This document shows positions 25,408-33,494 of a DNA stretch of 64,000 nt, piece by piece. This DNA comes from Bin5 sp965204525 (GTDB taxonomy: Bacteria > Chloroflexota > Anaerolineae > Caldilineales > Caldilineaceae). The stretch lies in contig OZ241994.1 of NCBI GenBank assembly GCA_965204525.1, positions 2,542,001 to 2,606,000 on the forward strand. Direction: 5' to 3'. A program made the position numbers and the translations under genes. The notes under the pieces are model-generated. The model was not told the DNA's origin and searched no databases. It saw nothing but the letters and a program-made list of their open reading frames with translations. Every line of letters begins with the position of its first letter. The stretch's first letter is position 1.

Positions 25408-26328
25408 TCAATTGAACTGGATCTCTGCTAAAGCGATGCCGCTTTCTCCAGCGATTGAGTAGAGCAGATAGACCTGATCGCCCTCCTGGTAGATGCCGGG
25501 ATCGCGCAACTGGCGGGCAGATTTGTGGATCGCCCCGCGCTGCGATGGTTCCAAGGGCAGGTTGACACCCTCGTAATCGGTTTCAGGCTCCAGGATGGAG
25601 AATGGGGCGGAGGGTTTCCACGCCCTCCAGTCCGGGCGCAGGTCGATGGTGGCGCAGAGGATGTGCTCCGGGCAGTCTCCAGCGCGGGAATAGAAGAGGT
25701 AGAGTATGTCGTCGCGCAGGAGGAGGGCGGTGTGCCTCTGGTCGCGGTCAAAGAGGACCGGTCCCGGTTCGAAATTGGTGTGCCCGTCCCGGCTGCGGAA
25801 GAGGATGCCGGGCATCGCCAGCGCGTAGAACCAGCCTTCAGCAGTGTCGGGATAGTGGAAGACCCGGAAATAGCTCGGGCCGAGAATCTCGGTGTCAGAA
25901 GTGAAGCTGAGTCCGTCCTCAGAGACTGCGAGCAGCGAACGCTGCCCTTCGAGAAAGGGATATTTTCGCTTCAGCGGATCCGATTCCAGATCTTCGGGCC
26001 GCACTGACGGACCGTGATAGTACATCAGGATACGGCGGTTGTCATGGTCGATATGCAGGTCGGGGCTGGCGATATGGTTGTAGCAAGGGGTCTGCTCCAA
26101 GCGCAAGGTGCCGCGTGTGTAGACGGTCCATGGCCCTGTCAGCTCGTCGGCATAGGCCAGCCGGATAAATGCGCCTTGATGGTGGGCAAAGTAGAGATAG
26201 TAGCGCCCTAACGGATTTGGCAGCCAGTCCGGTACGCGCAGAAGGGACGGCCCGTTGATATTTTCGCCGATGGATTCATCTAGCGAAGGTGTGATAATCG
26301 GATTGGCAGAAAGGCGCCTTACCTGTAT
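25408..26328 (-). CDS. GH43-like beta-propeller glycosidase-related protein, apparent ATA start
   Basis: About 306 residues. The coding frame with family character runs upstream past the only canonical start (TTG 26106): it includes PIITPS, NGPSLLRVPDWLPNPLGRYYLYFAHH, split here by wording, GPWTVY and SPDLHID. At 26328 an ATA codon sits 7 nt after AGGAG, exactly where an initiator is expected, so either ATA is used or ATG has mutated to ATA. Motifs NGPSLLRVPDW and LYFAHHQG, then ASPDLHID and LRDPGIYQ, fit the five-bladed propeller of GH43/GH32-like families with acidic residues in each blade. No signal peptide is seen. It follows the PcRGLX-like gene by 120 bp on the same strand. Substrate unknown. 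Confidence 0.6.
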   Translation of the reverse strand: MQVRRLSANPIITPSLDESIGENINGPSLLRVPDWLPNPLGRYYLYFAHHQGAFIRLAYADELTGPWTVYTRGTLRLEQTPCYNHIASPDLHIDHDNRRILMYYHGPSVRPEDLESDPLKRKYPFLEGQRSLLAVSEDGLSFTSDTEILGPSYFRVFHYPDTAEGWFYALAMPGILFRSRDGHTNFEPGPVLFDRDQRHTALLLRDDILYLFYSRAGDCPEHILCATIDLRPDWRAWKPSAPFSILEPETDYEGVNLPLEPSQRGAIHKSARQLRDPGIYQEGDQVYLLYSIAGESGIALAEIQFN

Positions 26329-26448
26329 GAGGGATCTCCTGGGGGGCGAATTTGCCCGTCGCCGACTCTAGTATTTCGGATGTCGGGCAACGGGCAATTT
26401 GTACCGCCAGCATAAGGTACATTGAAATGACGGACCACCCGGCGAAGA

Positions 26449-28692
26449 TCAGGCTGCGCCGGGATAGGGATACTCGTACCAGTCCAGTAGACCCAGAGGA
26501 GCGGCGGCACCGGCGTAGAGGATCAGTGAAGTGTATTTGTCGGCAAAGATGCGGCCGCCCCCTACGCCGTCGATGACGGCGCCGGAAGGATCGGCGAATT
26601 TGGGGCCGCTCTCCTTGGTTTCCAAGTTGAACATGAGTGCGGCAAAGGTGTTGGCCGCGACTCTCAGATAGCGTTCGTCGCCGCTGATGCGCCAAGCGTA
26701 GGTCAAGGCCTCCAGCGCATGGGGCGTGGGCGCGGTCCGCTGAAGGGACGGGAGCTCTTTGTAGTAGAAGACCCCGTCGGGCCCGAGACAGTGTTCGATG
26801 AGATCGTCCATCACCGACACAATCAGTCGCTTCACCCTCTCATCGTCTTCGATCAGTAGATAGCGGGCAAACGAGCATACGGTAAGGGAGATCATAAAGG
26901 GCACCCGCGGCATAGTATGGCTGGTATAGGGCGCCAGAAGCGCGCCAAATTCGTCGTGCCAGTCGAGGAACATTTCGATCAACTGCCTGGCTTCGTCGCG
27001 CCAGCGCTGTTCACCGGTTCCGAGCCAGAGACCGACATAGGCGCGCAGAGCCCATCCCCCTTCGCGGACCGAAGCTTCACCCAGTTGCTGCATTGAGGGC
27101 AACTGCATGTGACGCAGGATGTTTTCGCCAATTGAGTTCGCCACTTCCAGGCTTTCCCGCCGACCGGTTAAGAAGTAGTAGTCGAGGAATCCTTCGGTCC
27201 ACTCATGGGACGGGATACAGCGCCCGGTGGCGTGGTAGCGTGTGTGGAGGCGGAGTCCGCCATCGATCAACGGATCCGGGTGATGGTGACAGAAATCTAC
27301 GTCGAGCCAATGACGTGCGCTCACCAGGGCTGAATCGAGGGCGCGGCGCTGGCCGGTGAGGGCATAGTAGAGCGTGCAGGCGTGGGGGCGGTCGTACTCG
27401 TTGTTGACCCAGACGTTTTCGCCTTCGCCCCGGCCCTGGTTAGTATAGCCGGAATCGGGCGCGTCACCGAAATGCATCATGCCCAACGCTTTGGGACGGC
27501 CGTCGTGCAGGTTATTCAGGTCGGTGTAGAGGCGACGTGGGAGTTTCTCCGGGAAGTAGGTCTCGATCCAGGGATTGTTGGCCCGGTACCAGTCCACCGG
27601 CAACGAGGGCCGATCCGGCAACTGAAACTGCAGACTGCGCTGGCTCAAGAGATCGAGGGGCGTATCGGGCCCGTGGAAGTGGAGCTGGATGCGGTGGGTC
27701 TTGGCCATGCCCTGGAGGATCGGGGCAGGTTGTTCTCCGGCGGGATAGAGCCAGCAGGCGATGCCCTGAGTGTGGCCGTGCAGTCTTTTGGGGAAGTTCT
27801 GGTGGGCCTGGTGGATGGAGAGGCAGAGACCTCCCTGCTCGTCGCGCCAGTTGCACCAGAAGTCACCGTAATAGGAGTCGATAAAGTGCTCGTTTGACTG
27901 ATAAAGCATCGTCTCGGTATCGAGGGTCTGTGAGACTTCGCTATCGCTCTGGCTGATGGAGGTTCGATACCAGCCTTCGCCAAGAGCGAGTTGGGGCTGG
28001 TTGGCGGCCTGATCCGCATTGAAGTCCAGGCGCAAACTCTGCATTGTCACTTCCGGCGTGTCCAATGTGTGCAGGAACTGGTGCTCAACTTCGACGTATG
28101 GCTTGCCGGCGTAGGCGGTGATGCGGCCGCGCAACTCCAGGAATTCGGTACCGTCAGGCTGCAGGTGGCGGCCGCGCACAAGTATGACGGCACGAAGCGG
28201 ACCGGCCTCATCGACCTCCAGTTCGACGGCGCCGCTGCTGCTGCCGGCGGCGGCATCAGTCTCCATTGTAAAGCCAGCGAAGGGCGCGGGCCACGCCGGT
28301 CCCTCCGCAAGGACTACATCCTGCACGGGGAGGAAACCCTCCCGCGGCACGCGAAAACGCAGCGGGCCGGTGTCGACCAGGAGACCGCCGGCATCTTTCG
28401 TCACCTGCACTTGCTGTTGCGGCTGCGGCGCAGGATCAGAGGCGATGCGGAAGTTGAGCGTTTTGGAGAGGTTGCCGGGCAGGTCCGGTTGTAGGTGGAC
28501 CAGCAGCCACTTGACGCTGCCGTCGGACCAGTGGGCCAGGGCGCGCTGCTGAGACGGCAAGGAGTTGCCGTCGTCTTCGATGACAAGATGGGCCGCGTCG
28601 GGCAGTTTGCCCTGGGCAAAGGGGATGCTGACAGTGACCGGCTCGGCGACGCGATCAAATTGGGAGAGCTTTTCGAAATAGAGGGTGCTCAC
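26449..28692 (-). CDS. PcRGLX/YetA-like family protein (putative exo-rhamnogalacturonan lyase type)
   Basis: 747 residues. The N-terminus (VTVSIPFAQGKLPDAAHLVI), HWSDGSVKWLLVHLQPDL and the beta-sandwich that follows (LRFRVPREGFLPVQDV) match the N-terminal domain of the YetA/PcRGLX family; a middle domain and a C-terminal alpha/alpha toroid follow (from about 430, with NEYDRPHA, HARYHATGR-like and EGFLDYYFLTG). Fungal PcRGLX cleaves rhamnogalacturonan I chain ends; bacterial members are mostly unstudied. GTG 28692 is chosen: AAGGAG lies 10 nt upstream, and the 66 residues before it have no family character. No signal peptide, so probably cytoplasmic. Promoter at 28805-28833; likely co-transcribed with the GH43-like gene. 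Confidence 0.75.
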   Translation of the reverse strand: MSTLYFEKLSQFDRVAEPVTVSIPFAQGKLPDAAHLVIEDDGNSLPSQQRALAHWSDGSVKWLLVHLQPDLPGNLSKTLNFRIASDPAPQPQQQVQVTKDAGGLLVDTGPLRFRVPREGFLPVQDVVLAEGPAWPAPFAGFTMETDAAAGSSSGAVELEVDEAGPLRAVILVRGRHLQPDGTEFLELRGRITAYAGKPYVEVEHQFLHTLDTPEVTMQSLRLDFNADQAANQPQLALGEGWYRTSISQSDSEVSQTLDTETMLYQSNEHFIDSYYGDFWCNWRDEQGGLCLSIHQAHQNFPKRLHGHTQGIACWLYPAGEQPAPILQGMAKTHRIQLHFHGPDTPLDLLSQRSLQFQLPDRPSLPVDWYRANNPWIETYFPEKLPRRLYTDLNNLHDGRPKALGMMHFGDAPDSGYTNQGRGEGENVWVNNEYDRPHACTLYYALTGQRRALDSALVSARHWLDVDFCHHHPDPLIDGGLRLHTRYHATGRCIPSHEWTEGFLDYYFLTGRRESLEVANSIGENILRHMQLPSMQQLGEASVREGGWALRAYVGLWLGTGEQRWRDEARQLIEMFLDWHDEFGALLAPYTSHTMPRVPFMISLTVCSFARYLLIEDDERVKRLIVSVMDDLIEHCLGPDGVFYYKELPSLQRTAPTPHALEALTYAWRISGDERYLRVAANTFAALMFNLETKESGPKFADPSGAVIDGVGGGRIFADKYTSLILYAGAAAPLGLLDWYEYPYPGAA

Positions 28693-28804
28693 GTTGTATT
28701 TTCTCCTTGGTACTGTTAGGTAAGCAAGCTTCCGGGCAGTGTGCAAGGGGGGTGCGCAGACCCGGGCAGCCGTTTTGACGGATTGTGGGCGAAAGTATCT
28801 GACA

Positions 28805-28833
28805 ATTACAACGTTATTGGGGGAAATCGTCAA
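28805..28833 (-). promoter_or_regulatory. promoter of the PcRGLX / GH43-like operon
   Basis: On the minus strand TTGACG (28828-28833), a 17-nt spacer, TGTAAT (28805-28810). It lies about 110 nt upstream of GTG 28692. Confidence 0.6.
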
Positions 28834-28889
28834 GTGATATCGATTCAGGTATGAATGAAGGATCCAATTGGGAAGGTGTGGGAAAGCCA

Positions 28890-28919
28890 TTGGGTTCGGT
28901 CGGGGACTCGTGATAGAAT
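28890..28919 (+). promoter_or_regulatory. promoter candidate facing the small ORF and the island
   Basis: TTGGGT (28890-28895), an 18-nt spacer ending TGA, TAGAAT (28914-28919) with the extended -10 TG. Divergent from the promoter at 28805, with 56 bp between the two -35 boxes. Confidence 0.5.
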
Positions 28920-28975
28920 CCCTTCAGAACAGTTGTACCGCGCGGTAGAGCATTTGCTTAGGCAGAGGAGAGACC

Positions 28976-29164
28976 ATGGAACGCGCAGAGCTGGCGTCAG
29001 ACATGCCTCAAAGACGGGTCGACTCATCGCAATCGAACGGATCCACAGTTGAGGAAGCTGCTGCCAACCTCAACAGGAAGTTGAATCCCTGGGCGCCAGA
29101 TGAAGGACGCTATGTCACCTTAGAAGAGTATTGGGTTAAGAGGAGGCTCACCGGCAGGCGGTGA
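28976..29164 (+). CDS. small protein of unknown function, possible remnant of a larger gene
   Basis: 62 residues, not recognised with confidence. AGGAG lies 5 nt before ATG and a promoter lies 60 nt upstream, so it is plausibly expressed. The end (GRYVTLEEYWVKRR) resembles the VTLEEYW/YL start of Uma2-type nucleases, but no Uma2 core follows. Its stop overlaps the start of a 19-codon ORF. Confidence 0.4.
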   Translation: MERAELASDMPQRRVDSSQSNGSTVEEAAANLNRKLNPWAPDEGRYVTLEEYWVKRRLTGRR

Positions 29165-29220
29165 AGCGCGTGCAGGAATTGGAGGCCGAATTGGCCCGCC
29201 TGAGGCAACGAAGTTCCTGA
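29161..29220 (+). CDS. mini-ORF with coiled-coil tail, possible 3' remnant
   Basis: GTG at 29161 overlaps the preceding TGA (GTGA). It codes for 19 residues (KRVQELEAELARLRQRSS after the start), a heptad pattern seen at the C-termini of Uma2-like and other proteins. It may be the end of a gene whose middle is lost. Weak evidence. Confidence 0.25.
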   Translation: MKRVQELEAELARLRQRSS

Positions 29221-29472
29221 ACGCAGTTCGATCTTGCATATCCCCGGCTCAAGGAAATAACAGTGCCTTATCGGCCCGACAGAAGCGCGGGGGCGCATGT
29301 TTGGGTTGCCGAAACCAGACCTTGACAGTGCACTTTGTTGGCGCTGATGGGGTAGACAGTTCCGCAAGAGTGTCCAAAGCAGTAGTAACAGGAGATATTC
29401 CGACCCTCCGCATAGGCAGGCACGCGGGCAGAGCGCTACCATCCATACATTCTTCTCGCAGGGGTACCCTAA

Positions 29473-30840
29473 ATGCCACCAAATATTCTCTTTCTAATGA
29501 GCGACGAACATCGCGCCGACGTCACCGGCTACGAGGGCGATCAGGTCGTGCGTACGCCCACGCTGGATGATCTAGCGGAGACGGGCGTCGTGTTCAGAAA
29601 CGCTTACGCAGCTTCGCCGATCTGCATTCCGGGCCGCCAGGCGATGATGTCGGGTCAGCTTCCGCGCACATGCGGCTGTGAAATCTTTGCTCATGACCTG
29701 CCGGTGGGCCATATGACGTTTGCCCGCCGTTTCAGTCAGTTCGCTTATCACACGGTCGCGGCCGGCAAGCTCCACCACACAGGGACGGACCAGATGCAGG
29801 GGTGGAGTCAACGGATCGGTTCGGCGATGCAGGTGGGCCCGCATTTCGTCGCCGGGCGGGACGAAGAATCGTTTGCCCGGTACACGAGAGGGCTGTCGGC
29901 GGTGAAGTGGAGCGACACGAAGGAGGTGCTGCGGGCGGGCGTCGGCCATTCGCCCCACATCGTCCAGGACGAGTACGCATTGACCGGCGCGCTGGACTTT
30001 ATTGAGCAGTACTTCACCGACCCGTACTACGACCGGCAGCAGCCGGAACGTCCCCTGCTGCTGAAAGTCAGCCTGAATCAACCTCACTACCCCTACTTCA
30101 CGAGTGAAGAGAAGTTTACGTACTACCTGAACCGGGTGGAGCCATTTCTGGATGAGCCGGTGTTCGATCATCCTTTTCTGGGCCAGAGGCAGGTGCGGCC
30201 GGGGGTCGATGCCTCGCCGCGGGAGTTGCGGCGCGCCGTGGCCGGCTACTACGGCATGATTGAGAGGATCGACGAGATGTACGGCTCGCTGCTGGCAGCG
30301 TTGGAGCATGTGGGCCAGGACCTTGACGACTGGATCATAGTCTACACCAGCGACCACGGTGAGATGCTGGGCGAGCACGGTATCTGGGAAAAGCAGAAGT
30401 TTTTCGAGGCCAGCGCCCGCGTGCCGCTCATCATCCGCTGGCCCAAATCATTCGACGGCGGAAGGGTTGTCGATGAAAACGTCAATCTGTGCGACCTGTT
30501 CGCTACGCTGTGCGAGTTGTGCGAGATCCCGATTCCGGAGGGGCTGGACAGCCGCAGTTTGGCGCCGCTTTTGCGGGGCAGCGGGGGAGACTGGCGCAAC
30601 GAAAGCGTGAGCCAGTTCGGGGCGCGCAACCTGATGATCAAGTGGGATGATCTGAAGTACCAGTATTACGGGGAAGAGATGCCGGAGGTGCTGTTCGATC
30701 TGGAACGGGATCCGACCGAGCGGCAGAATTTCATCGATGATTCCCGGTATACAGGGGTGCTGGCGGAGTTCCGGGAGAGGCGGTTCGAGTTGGGGTTCGG
30801 GCCCGGCGCGCAGGAGGGGTATGTGAATGCGGGATACTGA
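29473..30840 (+). CDS. sulfatase (type I, formylglycine-dependent)
   Basis: 455 residues, alkaline-phosphatase fold. The N-terminal PPNILFLMSDEHRAD holds the metal-binding Asp pair, and C51-I-P-G-R55 is the CxPxR motif whose Cys is oxidised to formylglycine. TSDHGEMLGEHG (about 293-304) carries the C-terminal metal ligands (Asp, His). The enzyme hydrolyses a sulfate ester; without a signal peptide it is probably cytoplasmic. The middle position of CxPxR is Ile in place of the usual Ser, still inside the motif. Shine-Dalgarno AGGGG is weak. Choline-sulfatase or glycan-sulfatase are both possible; substrate is unknown. No formylglycine-generating enzyme is in the window. Confidence 0.93.
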   Translation: MPPNILFLMSDEHRADVTGYEGDQVVRTPTLDDLAETGVVFRNAYAASPICIPGRQAMMSGQLPRTCGCEIFAHDLPVGHMTFARRFSQFAYHTVAAGKLHHTGTDQMQGWSQRIGSAMQVGPHFVAGRDEESFARYTRGLSAVKWSDTKEVLRAGVGHSPHIVQDEYALTGALDFIEQYFTDPYYDRQQPERPLLLKVSLNQPHYPYFTSEEKFTYYLNRVEPFLDEPVFDHPFLGQRQVRPGVDASPRELRRAVAGYYGMIERIDEMYGSLLAALEHVGQDLDDWIIVYTSDHGEMLGEHGIWEKQKFFEASARVPLIIRWPKSFDGGRVVDENVNLCDLFATLCELCEIPIPEGLDSRSLAPLLRGSGGDWRNESVSQFGARNLMIKWDDLKYQYYGEEMPEVLFDLERDPTERQNFIDDSRYTGVLAEFRERRFELGFGPGAQEGYVNAGY

Positions 30841-30849
30841 GGAAATCTG

Positions 30850-32013
30850 ATGTCTGCGGAAGAGATTGCCCAAGTGGTGCAGGACGGCGAAACAATGTAT
30901 GCCGAATTCAAATCGGCCGCGGCGCACCCTGAGAGCCTGGCTACGACTTTTATCTCCTTTCTGAACACGGAGGGCGGCGTGCTGTGGTTGGGCATTGAAG
31001 ACGACGGCACAGTTTCAGGTGTGGCTGATGTAGATGCCGCGCGCCAGCGGGTGGACCAGATACTGACAAACAACATCACCCCTCGCGCCACTGCTTTTGT
31101 CGAACAGGTCGAGGTCGGAGGAAGGCGGCTACTGAAGATCACGCTGTCCCGCGGGCTTGACCGACCATACTACACGCAGCGGGGCCAGTGCTATGTTCGT
31201 CAGAATTCGGGTAAGCGATTGGCCTCACGCGAAGAGATTCGCCGGATGTATATGGCCGTTCGATCATTCTATTTCGACGAGTCAGCTCTTACCGGGACCG
31301 GACTGGCCGACGTGGATTTGCCCGTTTTTGACACTTTCCTGGCTGCGGCCTATGGAGTGACTGAGGATACTCACCGGCCAGAAGACGAGTTGGCGCGCCT
31401 GTTGCGCAACTTGAAGTGCATGGCTGGTGACGAACTCACGGTCGCGGGGGTGCTGCTGTTCGGCCGTCAACCGCAGCGCATGCTGCCGACGGCACGGATG
31501 GAATTTGCTCGCTTCGAGGGAGCGATAGCAGGAGAAATCATACTTGACCGAAAAACTATTGAAGGGAGGCTGCCGCAACAGTTGGACCAGATGGAGAGCT
31601 TGTTACGGCTACACTTGCGCGACGCAGGCGTCATCCGAGGATTCGGGCCGGAAGTGCAAGCAGAGTTACCGCCGGAAATGCTGCGAGAGTCGCTGACCAA
31701 TGCTCTCGTCCATCGGGACTATTCTCTTTCCGCCCCAGTACGCGTTATTCTCTTTGACGACCGGCTGGAGATACACAGTCCCGGCCAGTTGCCAAATGGT
31801 GTTTCCGTAGAAAATGTTCGTGCCGGAATTCATGTGGAGCGCAACCCTATCATCCTCTCACTCATGTCAAAGCTGGGATTGATGACACGGTTGGGAACGG
31901 GAATTGTGCGCATCTTTCGCTTAGCGGCGGAGAGGGGGCTACCGGAGCCGGAGCTGGAAGAGCGCGTTGCTGAATTTGTGGTTACCCTGTACCGGATGCC
32001 ATTGCCGGCATGA
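30850..32013 (+). CDS. AlbA_2 domain / ATP-binding putative transcriptional regulator (RecG-C like)
   Basis: 387 residues. N-terminal AlbA_2 (Schlafen-like) domain (about 10-125): ETMYAEFKSAAAHPE, LATTFISFLNTEGGVLWLGIEDDG, then YYTQRGQCYVRQNSGKR. The C-terminal half has an HATPase_c_4 type region (about 265-375): ESLTNALVHRDYS, FDDRLEIHSPGQLPNG and RNPIILSLM...TGIVRIF. These proteins are widespread, annotated as ATP-binding or DNA-binding regulators, with unproven function; some Schlafen-like ones act in phage defence. It starts 9 nt after the sulfatase stop, behind GAGGAAA, and its stop overlaps the next ORF start (ATGA), so the three form an operon-like run. Confidence 0.85.
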   Translation: MSAEEIAQVVQDGETMYAEFKSAAAHPESLATTFISFLNTEGGVLWLGIEDDGTVSGVADVDAARQRVDQILTNNITPRATAFVEQVEVGGRRLLKITLSRGLDRPYYTQRGQCYVRQNSGKRLASREEIRRMYMAVRSFYFDESALTGTGLADVDLPVFDTFLAAAYGVTEDTHRPEDELARLLRNLKCMAGDELTVAGVLLFGRQPQRMLPTARMEFARFEGAIAGEIILDRKTIEGRLPQQLDQMESLLRLHLRDAGVIRGFGPEVQAELPPEMLRESLTNALVHRDYSLSAPVRVILFDDRLEIHSPGQLPNGVSVENVRAGIHVERNPIILSLMSKLGLMTRLGTGIVRIFRLAAERGLPEPELEERVAEFVVTLYRMPLPA

Positions 32014-32370
32014 AGTCTGGAGCAATAGCGATGCTGAAGAGGAGGACCCAAGACGAATGGATTCTCGAATCCCCGGTTGTGGAGGGGGAGCCGTTTACTG
32101 ACAGCGACCCCTGGCGCGTGTTTCGCATCATGGGCGAGTTCGTCGAGGGCTTCGACACGCTGGCGGGGCTTGCTGGACTGGTTGCGCAGCACGATGCTGG
32201 CTGCAGGGAATATCTCCGCCCCTGATATCGAACTAATGCGGCTGGCCGACTCGCCGCAAGAGGTACGCGAGTTGATTTTGCAAGGATTGTCGAAGCAGGC
32301 CAGCTGGTGCGAGAAGTCGGCCGAGGCCGCGCGTGCGGCGACGCGGCTGGCGCTGGAAGTGAGCAGATAG
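32010..32370 (+). pseudogene. LOG/TIGR00730 family remnant (YvdD-like), internal deletion and frameshift
   Basis: Residues from ATG 32010 (EWILESPVVEGEP, PWRVFRIMGEFVEGFDTLAGL) match the conserved N-terminus of TIGR00730/LOG Rossmann-fold nucleotide phosphoribohydrolases. The sequence then departs before the nucleotide-binding core (no GGGPGIMEA motif) and stops at 32225. In the +1 frame ISAPDIELMRLADSPQEVRELI continues to 32370 and resembles the family's C-terminus. About 130 core residues are missing, so this is a broken gene. The start overlaps the upstream stop. Confidence 0.6.
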
Positions 32371-32895
32371 ATGGCACGTAGACGCAAAGGATTGAACCGA
32401 CATCAGAAGGCGGTTTTCAGAGGCGGTGAACACCGTGTGCGGGGAGAGGAAGTCCGCAGACTGATTGAAATGGCCTATAGCGGGGACCCTCTTGAACGCC
32501 TGCATGCCGCCGAAAACCTCTGTCCGTGCCATGTACGCAAGCGGGTGGAGGCCGCTTGGGAGGCGTTGTACAGGCTGATGCAGGATCCTGATGTACAGGT
32601 GCGGCGGGCGGCCTGGCATACATTGGAAGACGGTGGCTGTCCGGATGACCCAGCGCTGCTGCCGATTTTTGAGCGGGCGGTTGCCAACGAGACTGACAGC
32701 CAGGTGCGGCGCTGGGTGGAGCTGTTTGCGGCGCCGGCACTGTCGGAGCGGGACCGGCAAGAGGCACTGCGGGAGGCATACACGCCTTTTCGGGAGCACG
32801 GTCGATGTGACTTTTGCGGTGAAAAGGGGCGGCGAGTGCGGACCGATTACGAAACTGAACTTAAGGGCAGCGGCGGGTCAACGCGTCTTGCCTAG
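32371..32895 (+). CDS. HEAT-repeat protein with C-terminal CxxC
   Basis: 174 residues. Three or four HEAT-like helical pairs (about 30-140: DPLERLHAAENLCPCHVRKR, DPDVQVRRAAWHTLEDGG, split by listing, and ETDSQVRRWVELF) form a scaffold. The end has CDFCGEKG, half of a zinc ribbon, then an unstructured GSGGSTRLA tail; the second CxxC expected for a zinc knuckle is absent, so the end may be truncated. The start lies at the last base of the LOG remnant. Function not assigned; protein-protein scaffold is inferred. Confidence 0.6.
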   Translation: MARRRKGLNRHQKAVFRGGEHRVRGEEVRRLIEMAYSGDPLERLHAAENLCPCHVRKRVEAAWEALYRLMQDPDVQVRRAAWHTLEDGGCPDDPALLPIFERAVANETDSQVRRWVELFAAPALSERDRQEALREAYTPFREHGRCDFCGEKGRRVRTDYETELKGSGGSTRLA

Positions 32896-33278
32896 ATCTG
32901 TCAGCAGTGTGATGGGCGGGCGTCATGAAATCCCACCTACAAGGCTACGCGACGCCGCGCCTTTCAACCTTCTCTCTTTCGGAGAGCGTGCCTGTCCATG
33001 TCCCGTCTGGGTGTTGAAGTCAGGTTCGGATGTCATCGTCGCGCCGGCGGATGAACTCGGACGACGTTACCACGCTTCACGGCCAACATCAGGCCCGGTG
33101 TCCACTTCGCCATATGAGACTGAATCCGCCAGGGTTAAGGTTCCGCGAGGCATGCTCTGTTTGCACAGGGTTGATCCTGAGTCAGAGGGATGCTCGCGAG
33201 CTTAAGATCTGAGTTTGGCAGGGAGGAACGTTTTCAGAGGCGCGGAGGCTCTTCAAGAAGCAGGGGCATGTTCCCGAT
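32896..33278. other. non-coding stretch with no recognised feature
   Basis: Frames here are short or poor in family content. No gene, terminator or repeat could be supported before the promoter at 33279. Confidence 0.5.
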
Positions 33279-33307
33279 TTGGATTCTGTATTCTTCATAT
33301 ATATAAT
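33279..33307 (+). promoter_or_regulatory. strong sigma70-type promoter of the catabolic island
   Basis: TTGGAT (33279-33284), exactly 17 nt, TATAAT (33302-33307). Predicted start near 33314 gives a leader of about 180 nt to the cyclase-family ATG at 33495. Confidence 0.75.
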
Positions 33308-33432
33308 TGCGCTTGTCGCAGAATGTGAATCTACAGTACTTCATACATACGTGTCATTCCCCGCAGACGTACGGAACTGTTCTGCACAAAGACGAGCATC
33401 TCCTCCATATTGGTGGTTACCAACATACAACA

Positions 33433-33449
33433 TCGATTTTAGAAATCGA
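33433..33449. promoter_or_regulatory. palindrome in the island leader, operator candidate
   Basis: TCGATTT-TAG-AAATCGA, a perfect 7-bp inverted repeat with a 3-bp centre, 45 nt before the Shine-Dalgarno site of the cyclase-family gene. Downstream of the promoter it could be a roadblock operator or an RNA hairpin. No regulator gene is adjacent. Confidence 0.4.
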
Positions 33450-33494
33450 ACCCGATCAGAACCGCGCGTCGCGGGCAGGCCAGGGAGATCAAGC

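Noticed and set aside
33279..33494. 72-residue N-terminal extension of the cyclase-family protein
   Set aside because: That stretch contains the promoter and leader; ATG 33495 has its own Shine-Dalgarno and matches the family start.
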